NCBI GenBank assembly: GCA_007133995.1
Contig: SLLP01000242.1
Coordinates: 1-12,301, forward strand
DNA from: Balneolales bacterium
Lineage (GTDB): Bacteria; Bacteroidota; Rhodothermia; Balneolales; Natronogracilivirgulaceae
Reading direction: 5' to 3'
Length of the DNA: 12,301 nucleotides
Part shown: positions 1 to 6,797 of the stretch, piece by piece
Layout: the number at the start of each line of letters is the position of its first letter
How positions within the stretch are numbered: the stretch's first letter is position 1
The notes under the pieces: generated by a model
Database searches by the model: none
Seen by the model: the letters and a program-made list of their open reading frames with translations, nothing else
What the model was told of the DNA's origin: nothing
Position numbers and translations under genes: made by a program

Positions 1-365
1 CACCTGAAGACGTAGCATCTTATTTCGGACCACGAATGCGGGATCTTCAGACCGAACAGTTTCTGGTGGTCTTCATGAATGCCGCAAAGGTCGTTACCGG
101 TCACCAGGTCATCAGCAAGGGTGGAAAAACCGCCACCGTTGTGGATCCGGCCGAGGTGATGCGACAGGCCATAATGAACGAAGCCAACAGCATCATCATA
201 GTTCATAACCATCCCTCTGCCAACAGACGCGCTTCCCGCGCCGATATCGCTATCACAAAAAAACTGATAGAGGCTGGCGAGATGCTCGATATCAGGGTCG
301 ATGACCATATTATCATTGCGGGTTACGACTATCTGAGCATGAGGGCAGAAGGTTTGATGGGATAA
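1..365 (+). CDS. radC: RadC family JAMM-domain protein, 3' end only
   Basis: This is the C-terminal MPN/JAMM domain of a RadC-family protein. The reading frame is already open at the left edge (frame of position 3, reading P-E-D-V-A-S-Y-F-G before the first Met at 36), so the real start lies outside the window and the Met at 36 is internal. The metal-binding motif is complete: H-N-H-P-S at nt 204-218, with Ser and Asp at the expected spacing (H-x-H-x7-S-x2-D). The downstream V-D-D-H-I-I-I stretch also fits the family, and the protein ends about where RadC proteins normally end. RadC was named for a supposed repair role that is now doubted; JAMM folds bind zinc and are often isopeptidase-like, but the substrate of RadC is not established. 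argS follows 61 bp downstream on the same strand behind its own promoter-like box. Confidence 0.93.
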   Translation, partial: PEDVASYFGPRMRDLQTEQFLVVFMNAAKVVTGHQVISKGGKTATVVDPAEVMRQAIMNEANSIIIVHNHPSANRRASRADIAITKKLIEAGEMLDIRVDDHIIIAGYDYLSMRAEGLMG

Positions 366-391
366 ATTCAGATTCCTTCCTTAAAAGCTCG

Positions 392-399
392 TATATTTG
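392..399 (+). promoter_or_regulatory. Bacteroidota-type -7 promoter box for argS
   Basis: The octamer TATATTTG is an exact match to the TAnnTTTG -7 consensus used by the primary sigma factor of Bacteroidota. It sits 27 bp before the argS ATG at 427, which would give a short leader starting near 405. I do not see a clear TTG or TTTG -33 element 17-23 bp upstream (the region reads TTCAGATTCC), so the call rests on the -7 box and its placement. It lies wholly in the gap between radC and argS. Confidence 0.5.
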
Positions 400-426
400 G
401 GCCTTCAAATAAATACCCTATCTGCA

Positions 427-2061
427 ATGCAAGACTATCTGAAGCAACAAATTGAAGCAGCCCTGCGAAAGCTGGCACCTGATCTTGACGTCCCTGAAAT
501 TACCATTGAAAAGCCACGCTCTCCGGAACACGGTGATGCAGCCACCAATGTGGCACTTACCCTGGCAAAGGTACTGAGGGACAATCCACGCTCGATCGCA
601 CAAAAAATAGCAGATCATATTGATGTAACATCAGGTTATATCCACGGTGTTGAGGTGGCAGGTCCTGGTTTCATCAATTTCCGCTTTTCTGATAGCTGGC
701 TTTATGATCAACTCTCTGAGGCATATCAATCTGGCCGAAATTTCGGCAGAGGAAGTACGCTTCAAGACAAAAAGATTCAGGTTGAATTTGTGAGTGCAAA
801 TCCCACCGGGCCACTGACAGTGGGTCATGGACGCAATGCCGTGCTTGGTGATACCATCGCACGGGTGTTGGAATGGGCTGGTGGTGATGTTCAGCGCGAA
901 TACTACTTCAATAATGCCGGCCGGCAGATGCGGATCCTGGCCGAAAGTGTACGCGCCAGATATCTGCAGGCCATTGGACTGGATGCTGAATTCCCCGAAG
1001 GCGGCTATGAAGGTGTTTACATCACAGAAATAGCTCAGAAAGTTCTACAAGAAAATGGAGATGAGCTGACCGGTGAAGAGCATCTGGCCATTTTTAGAAA
1101 GGCAGCCGAAGAGGGCATCTTTGACGACATAAAGCAGACACTGGCCCGCATGAATATCACCATGGATTCGTTCTTCAATGAAAACACACTCTATGAAGAC
1201 GGTTCCATCGACAAGGTGATCGGATTACTGCGCGATAAAGGACTTGTGTACGAGAAGGACGGCGCAACATGGTTTAAAACCACCGAGTTTGGAAAAGACA
1301 AGGACACGGTCCTGATCAAAAGCTCCGGCGAGCCCACTTACCGGCTGCCGGATATCGCTTACCATATCAACAAACTTGATCGGGACTTTGATCTTGCCAT
1401 TGATGTATTCGGTGCAGATCACATCGCCACCTATCCGGATGTGATTTCAGCTGTTGAAGCGTGTGGATTTGACAGTGATAAAATTGACGTGATCGTCTAC
1501 CAGTTTGTAACTATCGTCAAGGATGGAAAACCTTTCAAGATGAGTACGCGCAAAGCAAACTTCGTAACACTCGATGAGCTTATGGATGAAGTGGGGGCCG
1601 ATGTCACCCGTTTCTTTTTCCTCATGCGGGCACCCGGCACACATCTTGAATTTGACATCAATGAAGCTAAGCAGGCAGGGGAGAAAAACCCTGTCTTCTA
1701 CCTGCAGTATGCGCATGCCCGTATCCAGAGCATCATGAGAAAAGTGCGTCAAAGCTACGATTTCAGTAAAAAATCACCCGATTTCAGACAGTTGAGCCAT
1801 GAGTCTGAAATCACACTGATCAAGCGTATTCTTGAATTCCCGGATATCATTACATTTACCGCAAGGCAGCGAGAGCCGCACAAACTGATCAACTTTCTGA
1901 ACGAACTGGCTACCGCTTTCCACAAGTTCTATCATGATTGCCGGATTCTGGGAGAAGATGAAAAACTGGCTCACGCTCGTACCGAGCTTCTGACGGTAAC
2001 TGCCATAGTACTTGCCAATGGACTGGGTATACTGGGAATATCCGCACCGGAAAAAATGTAA
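427..2061 (+). CDS. argS: Arginyl-tRNA synthetase
   Basis: Class I aminoacyl-tRNA synthetase that charges tRNA-Arg with arginine using ATP in the cytoplasm. The 544-residue length is normal. An N-terminal Add-1 tRNA-recognition domain spans about residues 1-90, including E-H-G-D-A-A-T-N at 34-41. The catalytic core carries F-V-S-A-N-P-T-G-P-L at 121-130 followed by V-G-H-G-R-N (HIGH-type signature, 132-137), and K-M-S-T-R at 371-375 serves as the KMSKS loop. The DALR anticodon-binding domain fills roughly 425-544. I chose ATG 427 because the upstream in-frame TTG at 397 falls inside the TATATTTG promoter box and ArgS proteins normally begin right at this helix. No Shine-Dalgarno is evident. 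The gene converges with the methyltransferase gene, 46 bp away. Confidence 0.97.
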   Translation: MQDYLKQQIEAALRKLAPDLDVPEITIEKPRSPEHGDAATNVALTLAKVLRDNPRSIAQKIADHIDVTSGYIHGVEVAGPGFINFRFSDSWLYDQLSEAYQSGRNFGRGSTLQDKKIQVEFVSANPTGPLTVGHGRNAVLGDTIARVLEWAGGDVQREYYFNNAGRQMRILAESVRARYLQAIGLDAEFPEGGYEGVYITEIAQKVLQENGDELTGEEHLAIFRKAAEEGIFDDIKQTLARMNITMDSFFNENTLYEDGSIDKVIGLLRDKGLVYEKDGATWFKTTEFGKDKDTVLIKSSGEPTYRLPDIAYHINKLDRDFDLAIDVFGADHIATYPDVISAVEACGFDSDKIDVIVYQFVTIVKDGKPFKMSTRKANFVTLDELMDEVGADVTRFFFLMRAPGTHLEFDINEAKQAGEKNPVFYLQYAHARIQSIMRKVRQSYDFSKKSPDFRQLSHESEITLIKRILEFPDIITFTARQREPHKLINFLNELATAFHKFYHDCRILGEDEKLAHARTELLTVTAIVLANGLGILGISAPEKM

Positions 2062-2077
2062 CACCAAATTATTCAAA

Positions 2078-2093
2078 TGCCGCCTTGGTGGCA
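2078..2093. terminator. Hairpin between convergent argS and methyltransferase genes
   Basis: The 46-bp gap between the two converging genes holds an inverted repeat, TGCCGC-CTTG-GTGGCA, with a 6-bp stem (one G-U pair when read on the plus strand) and a 4-nt loop. Its location suits a terminator for argS or a barrier between convergent transcripts. The 3' flank on the plus strand (GTTATACC) has no U-run; the minus side (TTTGAATAATTTG) is T-richer but the stem has a C-A mismatch in that RNA. A canonical intrinsic terminator is therefore not proven. Confidence 0.4.
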
Positions 2094-2107
2094 GTTATAC
2101 CGGCAGT

Positions 2108-2875
2108 TTATTGTTTGCGCAGTGCGCTTATCCGCATTACTCCTGCGCTTAATGTATGTATCGGCTCAAGTCCGGCCTCCTCAAATAGTCTGTCGGCCTC
2201 TTCTGCCAGAGGAAGCCATACCCCGCCGCATCGTGCAATTTTTTGTAATGGCGCTATCTTTTTTTGAAGTCTTACAAGATGCATGATTACAGCATGTGCA
2301 CCTCCTTGCATTACTCTGGAAACCTGACGCAGTACCAGCTCAGGTTCAGTCAGCTCATTCAGTGTACCACCCATGACAACGCCATCAATGGACTCATCCG
2401 GAAACGGCATAAATGCGGCATCACATTGATAAAAAACTGCACGATAATTCTGTTTCATCGTTTTTTCAGCCTTACGAAGCATCTGCCTTGAGTAGTCAAC
2501 CAGAATCACTTTGGCCTCCGGAGCAGCAGCCAACACTGCGCGCGCATAGACACCGGTTGAGCTGCCCAGATCAAGATAAACCGAATCTTCGGGAAGAACC
2601 TTGCCAGGGGTTTCATCATCATCATCAAGTTTCCTGGTTGGCGATTTCTTATCAGATGGGTATAAAAATACCTTTTCAGCGGACAGATCGCGACTCTCGA
2701 GCAACATCTCACAGACCATCTTACATTCCTGCTCAAGTGTCCAGGCACCCCGGGTCAGAATTTTAGTGGAGAAACGACGCCATAGCGGCTCATAAGCATG
2801 TGACGTTATCCTCCATAAATTGGTTCGTTCGGCCATGCTGCGCGGACGAAACTTCCACTGCTCAACCCTTTCCAT
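2108..2875 (-). CDS. Class I SAM-dependent methyltransferase, substrate unknown
   Basis: Predicted cytoplasmic methyltransferase with a Rossmann fold. From Met 2875 it has 255 residues. Motif I is Y-L-D-L-G-S-S-T-G-V-Y at about residues 100-110, the acidic end of strand 2 follows in V-I-L-V-D-Y-S (about 123-129), and D-A-A-F-M-P-F-P-D-E-S-I-D-G-V-V is the motif II/III region typical of UbiE-like enzymes. The N-terminal helix A-Y-E-P-L-W-R-R-F-S followed by L-T-R-G-A-W-T-L-E-Q-E resembles small-molecule methyltransferases with an L-D-x-G-C-S-T-G core; here the usual Cys is Ser. A charged stretch with four consecutive Asp separates this helix from motif I and looks like an insertion. Start is uncertain: Met codons at 2935 and 2926 would overlap the upstream STAS-like gene by 74 and 65 nt, 2875 by 14 nt, 2836 not at all. 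Substrate cannot be told from sequence. Confidence 0.85.
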   Translation of the reverse strand: MERVEQWKFRPRSMAERTNLWRITSHAYEPLWRRFSTKILTRGAWTLEQECKMVCEMLLESRDLSAEKVFLYPSDKKSPTRKLDDDDETPGKVLPEDSVYLDLGSSTGVYARAVLAAAPEAKVILVDYSRQMLRKAEKTMKQNYRAVFYQCDAAFMPFPDESIDGVVMGGTLNELTEPELVLRQVSRVMQGGAHAVIMHLVRLQKKIAPLQKIARCGGVWLPLAEEADRLFEEAGLEPIHTLSAGVMRISALRKQ

Positions 2876-3287
2876 CACCGGGTCTTCGCGGTCGCGACAA
2901 ATGAAGCTGATCCCGCGACCACTCATAAGCCTCACTGAGGGATCGAACGGTTTTGTGCTTGAACCATTTCTTGCGCCTGTATCTGGACTTTGCTATCCAG
3001 ATCACAGAAGAGAGGTATACCCGCATTAGCGACGAAGAAACCACGACAGCTGTACCAGCAAGTTGATGCAAATCCGTCTCCTTGAGCCAGGAAATAAGCT
3101 GGTCCCTGGCATCTTGAGGAAGACGGTGTATCTCGCGGAGATCCATCACAAAGCAGAAATCCTCATCCCGGGACTGATAAGCTTCCAGTTTCAATAAAAA
3201 ATCACCGATATCCTTGTGTGACTCTTTACCGGAAAGCGTTATGATAACTATCGGCCAGCGATTTTCATCAATATCAATATGTGCCAT
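2862..3287 (-). CDS. Small STAS/SpoIIAA-like domain protein
   Basis: A 141-residue protein that I assign tentatively to the SpoIIAA-like/STAS fold group. It opens with a strand around W-P-I-V-I-I-T-L-S-G (residues 11-20), then a helix, then F-C-F-V-M-D-L-R-E (44-52), the central strand and loop seen in STAS-like proteins, then a helix, V-V-V-S-S-S-L-M-R-V (81-90) with the hydrophobic Y-L-S-S-V-I-W-I, a basic patch R-Y-R-R-K-K-W-F-K-H-K, and a final helix S-L-S-E-A-Y-E-W. The classical phosphorylatable STAS serine is not obvious. Proteins of this type are mostly uncharacterised. I prefer the ATG at 3287 over the one at 3353, since the extra 22 residues are not domain-like. It overlaps the start of the downstream methyltransferase gene, so the two are probably co-expressed. 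The SAM hydrolase gene ends 211 bp upstream. Confidence 0.7.
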   Translation of the reverse strand: MAHIDIDENRWPIVIITLSGKESHKDIGDFLLKLEAYQSRDEDFCFVMDLREIHRLPQDARDQLISWLKETDLHQLAGTAVVVSSSLMRVYLSSVIWIAKSRYRRKKWFKHKTVRSLSEAYEWSRDQLHLSRPRRPGDGKG

Positions 3288-3466
3288 AAATAGCGGTCTA
3301 ATCCAATCCAGTTTAAATCCTTTATGTGTGTTCTGCAAACACAGCGAAGTCAATAATCTTCAGAAAAAATCACAAACATTTTCTACAGCGGACACCAACT
3401 TCCGTTTATTAAAAAAAACCTGTTCCTTTTTATTACCGAAACCAGTTGTCCCGTTCCGGCTATGTG

Positions 3467-3483
3467 CAACGCATAGGGCGTTG
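3467..3483. other. Hairpin 15 bp downstream of the SAM hydrolase gene
   Basis: A perfect 6-bp inverted repeat, CAACGC-ATAGG-GCGTTG, lies 15 bp beyond the stop of the minus-strand SAM hydrolase gene, at the start of the 211-bp gap before the STAS-like gene. Placement suits an end-of-operon hairpin. On the minus strand no U-run follows directly (CACATAGCC); a run of eight T appears only about 50 nt further on without a good stem before it. The rest of the gap (3288-3466) is AT-rich and probably carries the promoter of the STAS-like gene, with near matches to TAnnTTTG (for example AATGTTTG at 3380-3373 on the minus strand), none exact. Confidence 0.35.
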
Positions 3484-3498
3484 TATTGATTGCATGAT

Positions 3499-4305
3499 TT
3501 AAGATACACTTTTTTGGATTACCAAAGAAACCGGAGCACCTTTTTCCACCCCAAGCATTCGCTCGGCATTGCCCTTGTTTATGGCAACTTCAAGCATCCC
3601 GGAACTGCCGATCAGCGCAACCGCCTCGCCATCAGACACATCAGAAAAGGAATCGGAAATGCTCTTCAGGATGGTATTTCCGACATAAATTTTGAAAGTG
3701 GATAACCGATCATATTTCTGAATAAAGGATTGCGGGATATTGGTGACCAGGTTGCCGTAGCGATCGATATGCATTATCCAGCCCTGTACCCCCTCATCGT
3801 CAGCTATCGGTTTGGCCCACCGGTAGGTTGTAAGCTCCTCGAGTTCACTGCCGAAGCGCTCCGGCGTTTCACCCATGCTGAGCCAGGCAGCCACAGGTGC
3901 AAAAATATCACGCCCATGAAATGTTGCGGACACCTCATCACGCCAGAATTGCCTGTTAGACAGTTCAAAAACCCGGTGCTCCTCACTCTCCACAACCAGG
4001 GAAAAAAGTCCGTTGTTCGGCCCTACAAAAAAATGATCCCTGACCTGTACAAGCACCGGACGGCGGGTGCTGCCCACTCCAGGATCAATCACAGCAAGAT
4101 GAATGGTCCCCGGTGGGTACAAAAAAGCGGTGTTCTTCAGGACCCACGCTCCCGCCATGATATCCTGGGGAGGGAGATCGTGGGAGACATCCACAAGTCT
4201 TACCTGGGGCGAGATTCTCAGAATAACGGCTTTCATCGCACTGACATAATAATCCTGACTCCCAAAGTCGGATGTCAGCGTTATGATCCCGGATATAGAT
4301 GGCAT
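3499..4305 (-). CDS. SAM hydrolase (SAM hydroxide adenosyltransferase, DUF62 family)
   Basis: Member of the DUF62/SAM_adeno_trans family, which uses water to split S-adenosylmethionine into adenosine and methionine; fluorinase and chlorinase are specialised relatives. Length 268 is typical. Hallmarks run in order: L-T-S-D-F-G-S-Q-D-Y-Y-V (10-21), D-V-S-H-D-L-P-P-Q-D (39-48), V-I-D-P-G-V-G-S-T-R-R-P (72-83), V-G-P-N-N-G-L-F-S (94-102), T-F-H-G-R-D-I-F-A-P (128-137), I-D-R-Y-G-N-L-V-T-N (180-189), and a C-terminal G-S-S-G-M-L-E-V-A-I-N-K-G-N-A stretch. Asp74, Arg81 and His130 match the Asp-Arg-His triad of the hydrolase type, favouring hydrolysis over halogenation. The start is 7 bp after the dnaN stop, so it is probably co-transcribed with dnaN. 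The physiological reason for SAM hydrolysis is unclear in general. Confidence 0.95.
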   Translation of the reverse strand: MPSISGIITLTSDFGSQDYYVSAMKAVILRISPQVRLVDVSHDLPPQDIMAGAWVLKNTAFLYPPGTIHLAVIDPGVGSTRRPVLVQVRDHFFVGPNNGLFSLVVESEEHRVFELSNRQFWRDEVSATFHGRDIFAPVAAWLSMGETPERFGSELEELTTYRWAKPIADDEGVQGWIMHIDRYGNLVTNIPQSFIQKYDRLSTFKIYVGNTILKSISDSFSDVSDGEAVALIGSSGMLEVAINKGNAERMLGVEKGAPVSLVIQKSVS

Positions 4306-4312
4306 AGTTACA

Positions 4313-5428
4313 TCAACTGTACGTGTTCAGCATGACCGGCATGACCAGCATCAGCATTTCCTCGTCATCATCCTGTACTGACGGGCGCACAATACCGGCA
4401 CGGTTTGGCGTTGAAAACTCGAAAACCACCTCCGGATCCTCAATATTGTTCAGTACATCCATCAGATACCGGGCGTTGAAGCCAATCTCCATGGGCTCAT
4501 CCGAGTATTCCGAGGCAATGTTTTCCTTTGCTTCGCTACTCATATCGAGATCTTCGGCCGAGATGACAATCTCATCCGGCTTCATCTCCAGACGTATCTG
4601 CCGGGTCGTTGAACTTGAGAAAACCGATACGCGCTTTACCGTCGCCAGCATCTGGTCTCTGCTGATTTTCAATGTCTTGTCGTTTTCCCGGGGTATAACC
4701 GACTCGTACCGGGGATACTGCTCATTGATCAACCGGGTGATAATCTGCGTATTCCCCGACTGAAAACTTACATGATCTGCCGTTACCACCATTTCACAGC
4801 TGGTTTCATCGAGTGCTTTGGTAACCAAAGTAAGTGCTTTTTCAGGCACAATGAATGAAATCGGCCCTGTTGATGAGATGTCTTTGCGAACCAGGCGCAC
4901 CAGCCGGTGCCCATCGGTGGCCACAACCCTGCTCTCCTCCTCTCCAATATCAAAGAAAACCCCCATCATTGCCGGGCGCAAATCGTCGCTGGACACGGCA
5001 AAACTGGTTTTTTTGATTGCATCTTTTAGTCCCTCAGTATCGATTTTGATCTGCTTGCCATCTTCCAGCAACGGCATATCCGGAAAATCCTCCGCCTTTT
5101 CTCCAGCCAATTTATAGGTTCCCTTGTCGGTGCGAAACCGGACCTGGGTCCGCTCATCCACTTCAAAGGTAACCGGTATATCCGGAAGTTGACGAAGAGT
5201 CTCCAGAAGACGTCGTGCGGGCACGGCCACGGCACCCTGTTTCTCCACATCAGCCTTGACATACTCAACGATGCTCACCTCCAGATCCGATGCGCTCAGC
5301 TTAATGCGATTGTCTTCCGTTTCAAAAAGTACGGTCTCAAGGATGGGAAGGGTCGCTTTATTGGGAACGGCACCAACTACAGCTGACAAACTTTTTACCA
5401 GCTCACCGCTTGTGACATTGAATTTCAT
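4313..5428 (-). CDS. dnaN: DNA polymerase III beta subunit (sliding clamp)
   Basis: The beta clamp is a ring-shaped homodimer that tethers the replicative polymerase to DNA. The 371-residue length and three-domain organisation fit. Family signatures include A-E-D-F-P-D-M-P (112-119), L-R-P-A-M-M-G-V-F-F-D (130-140), V-A-T-D-G-H-R-L (169-176), Y-P-R-Y-E-S-V-I-P near 218-226, A-E-D-L-D-M-S-S-E-A (271-280), and the C-terminal hydrophobic M-L-V-M-P-V-M-L, the counterpart of the partner-binding M-P-M-R-L end. A short extra tail N-T-Y-S follows. A weak AGG lies about 10 nt before the ATG. No dnaA or recF is seen next to it, so this is not the common dnaA-dnaN origin arrangement; the SAM hydrolase gene follows at 7 bp. 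A 7-of-8 match to the -7 consensus (GATTTTTG, 5497-5490) lies upstream. Confidence 0.97.
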   Translation of the reverse strand: MKFNVTSGELVKSLSAVVGAVPNKATLPILETVLFETEDNRIKLSASDLEVSIVEYVKADVEKQGAVAVPARRLLETLRQLPDIPVTFEVDERTQVRFRTDKGTYKLAGEKAEDFPDMPLLEDGKQIKIDTEGLKDAIKKTSFAVSSDDLRPAMMGVFFDIGEEESRVVATDGHRLVRLVRKDISSTGPISFIVPEKALTLVTKALDETSCEMVVTADHVSFQSGNTQIITRLINEQYPRYESVIPRENDKTLKISRDQMLATVKRVSVFSSSTTRQIRLEMKPDEIVISAEDLDMSSEAKENIASEYSDEPMEIGFNARYLMDVLNNIEDPEVVFEFSTPNRAGIVRPSVQDDDEEMLMLVMPVMLNTYS

Positions 5429-5489
5429 AGAATTACCTGGTCGTTGGGAATGGTTTGTAAATTCTTTTTTTTGTGGAATGGGTAAAGTA

Positions 5490-5497
5490 CAAAAATC
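5490..5497 (-). promoter_or_regulatory. Possible -7 promoter box for dnaN
   Basis: Read on the minus strand the octamer is GATTTTTG, one mismatch from TAnnTTTG, 61 bp before the dnaN start. No convincing -33 TTG lies at the right distance, so this is only the best candidate I see in the 191-bp divergent region 5429-5619. On the plus-strand side the nearest candidate for the PorV-like gene is TAACTTTT just after 5560, also imperfect. Confidence 0.22.
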
Positions 5498-5619
5498 CGG
5501 ATTGTATTCTAAGAAATACTAATGGCTGATTCAATGATCAGGTTTTTTTATCTTGTCAAGACTAACTTTTATCTAAAATCGTTTTAAATTGGTCAACAGC
5601 CAATCCGCCGGGTCATTAC

Positions 5620-6705
5620 ATGACATTACGCATTTTCAGCAGCCTTTTCATACTGTTTCTTGTCGCTTCACCATCAACCGGCCAGGTTTTTGAGGAAGCC
5701 AAATACGGCAGTGATTTTCTGTCTGTTGGAGGTGGAGCACGTCCGCTCGGAATGGGAAGCGCCTACACAGCTATCACAAACGATGTCCTCTCCGGCTATT
5801 GGAATCCGGCCGGCCTATCGGGCGTGGACAACTGGCAATTCGCATATATGCATTCCGAACGTTTTGCCGGTGTAGTTGGATACGATTACGGCGCCGTGGC
5901 CGTGCCAATTGAGGGGTCCGGCGGTGTGGTAGCCCTGAGTTTCATCCGCCAGGGCGTCGATGGCATCAAAAATACGCTTCATGCCTGGGACCCGGAGCAG
6001 AACCGGCCGAAGGCCGATCCAACCAGCTACATGAGGGAGTTCAGCGCTTCCGACATGGCCTTGTACCTCTCCTATGCTAACAGATTCCAGGGAAACTGGC
6101 ACTGGGGTATTTCCGCCAAAGTGATTCACTCCCGGCTCGGTCCCTTTGCCAATGCCTGGGGATATAGCCTGGATGCCGGTATTCAACATCGGGGCGAACG
6201 CTATCATTTCGGCGTTAACCTTGTCGACTTTTCGACACTCATGAAATTCTGGACCGTTGACCAGAATGAGCTGGCTGCACTTCAGGATTTCATCAATCCC
6301 GAAACCGGAAAACCCGAGACGCTCCCGGAAGGCACCAATGAATATGTGAAACCATCGGTCAGAGTTGGTGGCGGCCGCCTTTTCGACTTCGGGGATTTTA
6401 GCCTGCTTACTACTGCCGACACCCATCTTCGTTTCGAGGGAAGAAGGACCTATTACCTCAATGTCGGAGATATGAGCATCGAGCCGCACCTCGGCGCTGA
6501 ACTTGGATACAAAGATCTTGTTTTCGTTCGCGTCGGCATCACTGATGTGCACCTTGATGACCGTAGCACCATGTTTGTATCTCCCACACTTGGTACGGGT
6601 CTGAAAATAGGCGCATTCATGGTAGATTACGGCTTCAGCAGTTTTGCAGGCATAGCATCCGACCTGGGATTCACCCACCGGATATCGCTGCAGTTAACCC
6701 TGTAA
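5620..6705 (+). CDS. PorV/PorQ-family outer-membrane beta-barrel protein
   Basis: A 361-residue exported protein. Residues 1-22 form a signal peptide (Arg4, then a hydrophobic core F-S-S-L-F-I-L-F-L-V-A, cleavage near G-Q). The mature N-terminus has F-L-S-V-G-G-G-A-R-P-L-G-M-G-S-A-Y-T-A (33-51) and Y-W-N-P-A-G-L (60-66), the signature of the PorV/PorQ/UPF0164 group, a FadL-like barrel family. Alternating strands with turns continue to a C-terminal I-S-L-Q-L-T-L strand typical of barrels. Characterised PorV and PorQ are outer-membrane accessories of the type IX secretion system, but many paralogues in Bacteroidota-like genomes have unknown roles, and no other T9SS gene lies here. Start ATG 5620 immediately precedes the signal peptide. 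Divergent from dnaN; miaA begins 92 bp downstream. Confidence 0.88.
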   Translation: MTLRIFSSLFILFLVASPSTGQVFEEAKYGSDFLSVGGGARPLGMGSAYTAITNDVLSGYWNPAGLSGVDNWQFAYMHSERFAGVVGYDYGAVAVPIEGSGGVVALSFIRQGVDGIKNTLHAWDPEQNRPKADPTSYMREFSASDMALYLSYANRFQGNWHWGISAKVIHSRLGPFANAWGYSLDAGIQHRGERYHFGVNLVDFSTLMKFWTVDQNELAALQDFINPETGKPETLPEGTNEYVKPSVRVGGGRLFDFGDFSLLTTADTHLRFEGRRTYYLNVGDMSIEPHLGAELGYKDLVFVRVGITDVHLDDRSTMFVSPTLGTGLKIGAFMVDYGFSSFAGIASDLGFTHRISLQLTL

Positions 6706-6797
6706 TGTACCGTAAAAGTCTTGGTATTCATTATGAAGCTCCACAACATTCTCCACTAATCTGTTCGCCGCACTTTTACCACTCCCTCTGACCCAAT

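Noticed and set aside
397..426. TTG start extending ArgS by 10 residues
   Set aside because: The TTG falls inside the TATATTTG promoter box and the added residues are not part of the ArgS family N-terminus.
3329..3345. TGTGTT-CTGCA-AACACA hairpin in the leader of the STAS-like gene
   Set aside because: A 6-bp AT-leaning stem without a U-run and with no gene ending nearby; likely chance.
3288..3353. Longer start (ATG 3353) for the STAS-like protein
   Set aside because: The 22 extra residues precede the first predicted strand and look like translated leader, although it cannot be excluded.
3730..4335. 201-codon plus-strand frame opposite the SAM hydrolase gene
   Set aside because: The minus-strand protein carries all DUF62 motifs over the same interval; the plus-strand translation matches no family I know.
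4323..4763. 146-codon plus-strand frame opposite dnaN
   Set aside because: Ser-rich shadow of the clamp gene, without domain features.
5815..6678. 287-codon open frame antisense to the PorV-like gene
   Set aside because: It lies entirely inside a well-supported barrel gene, shows no recognisable domain, and its composition follows the opposite strand.
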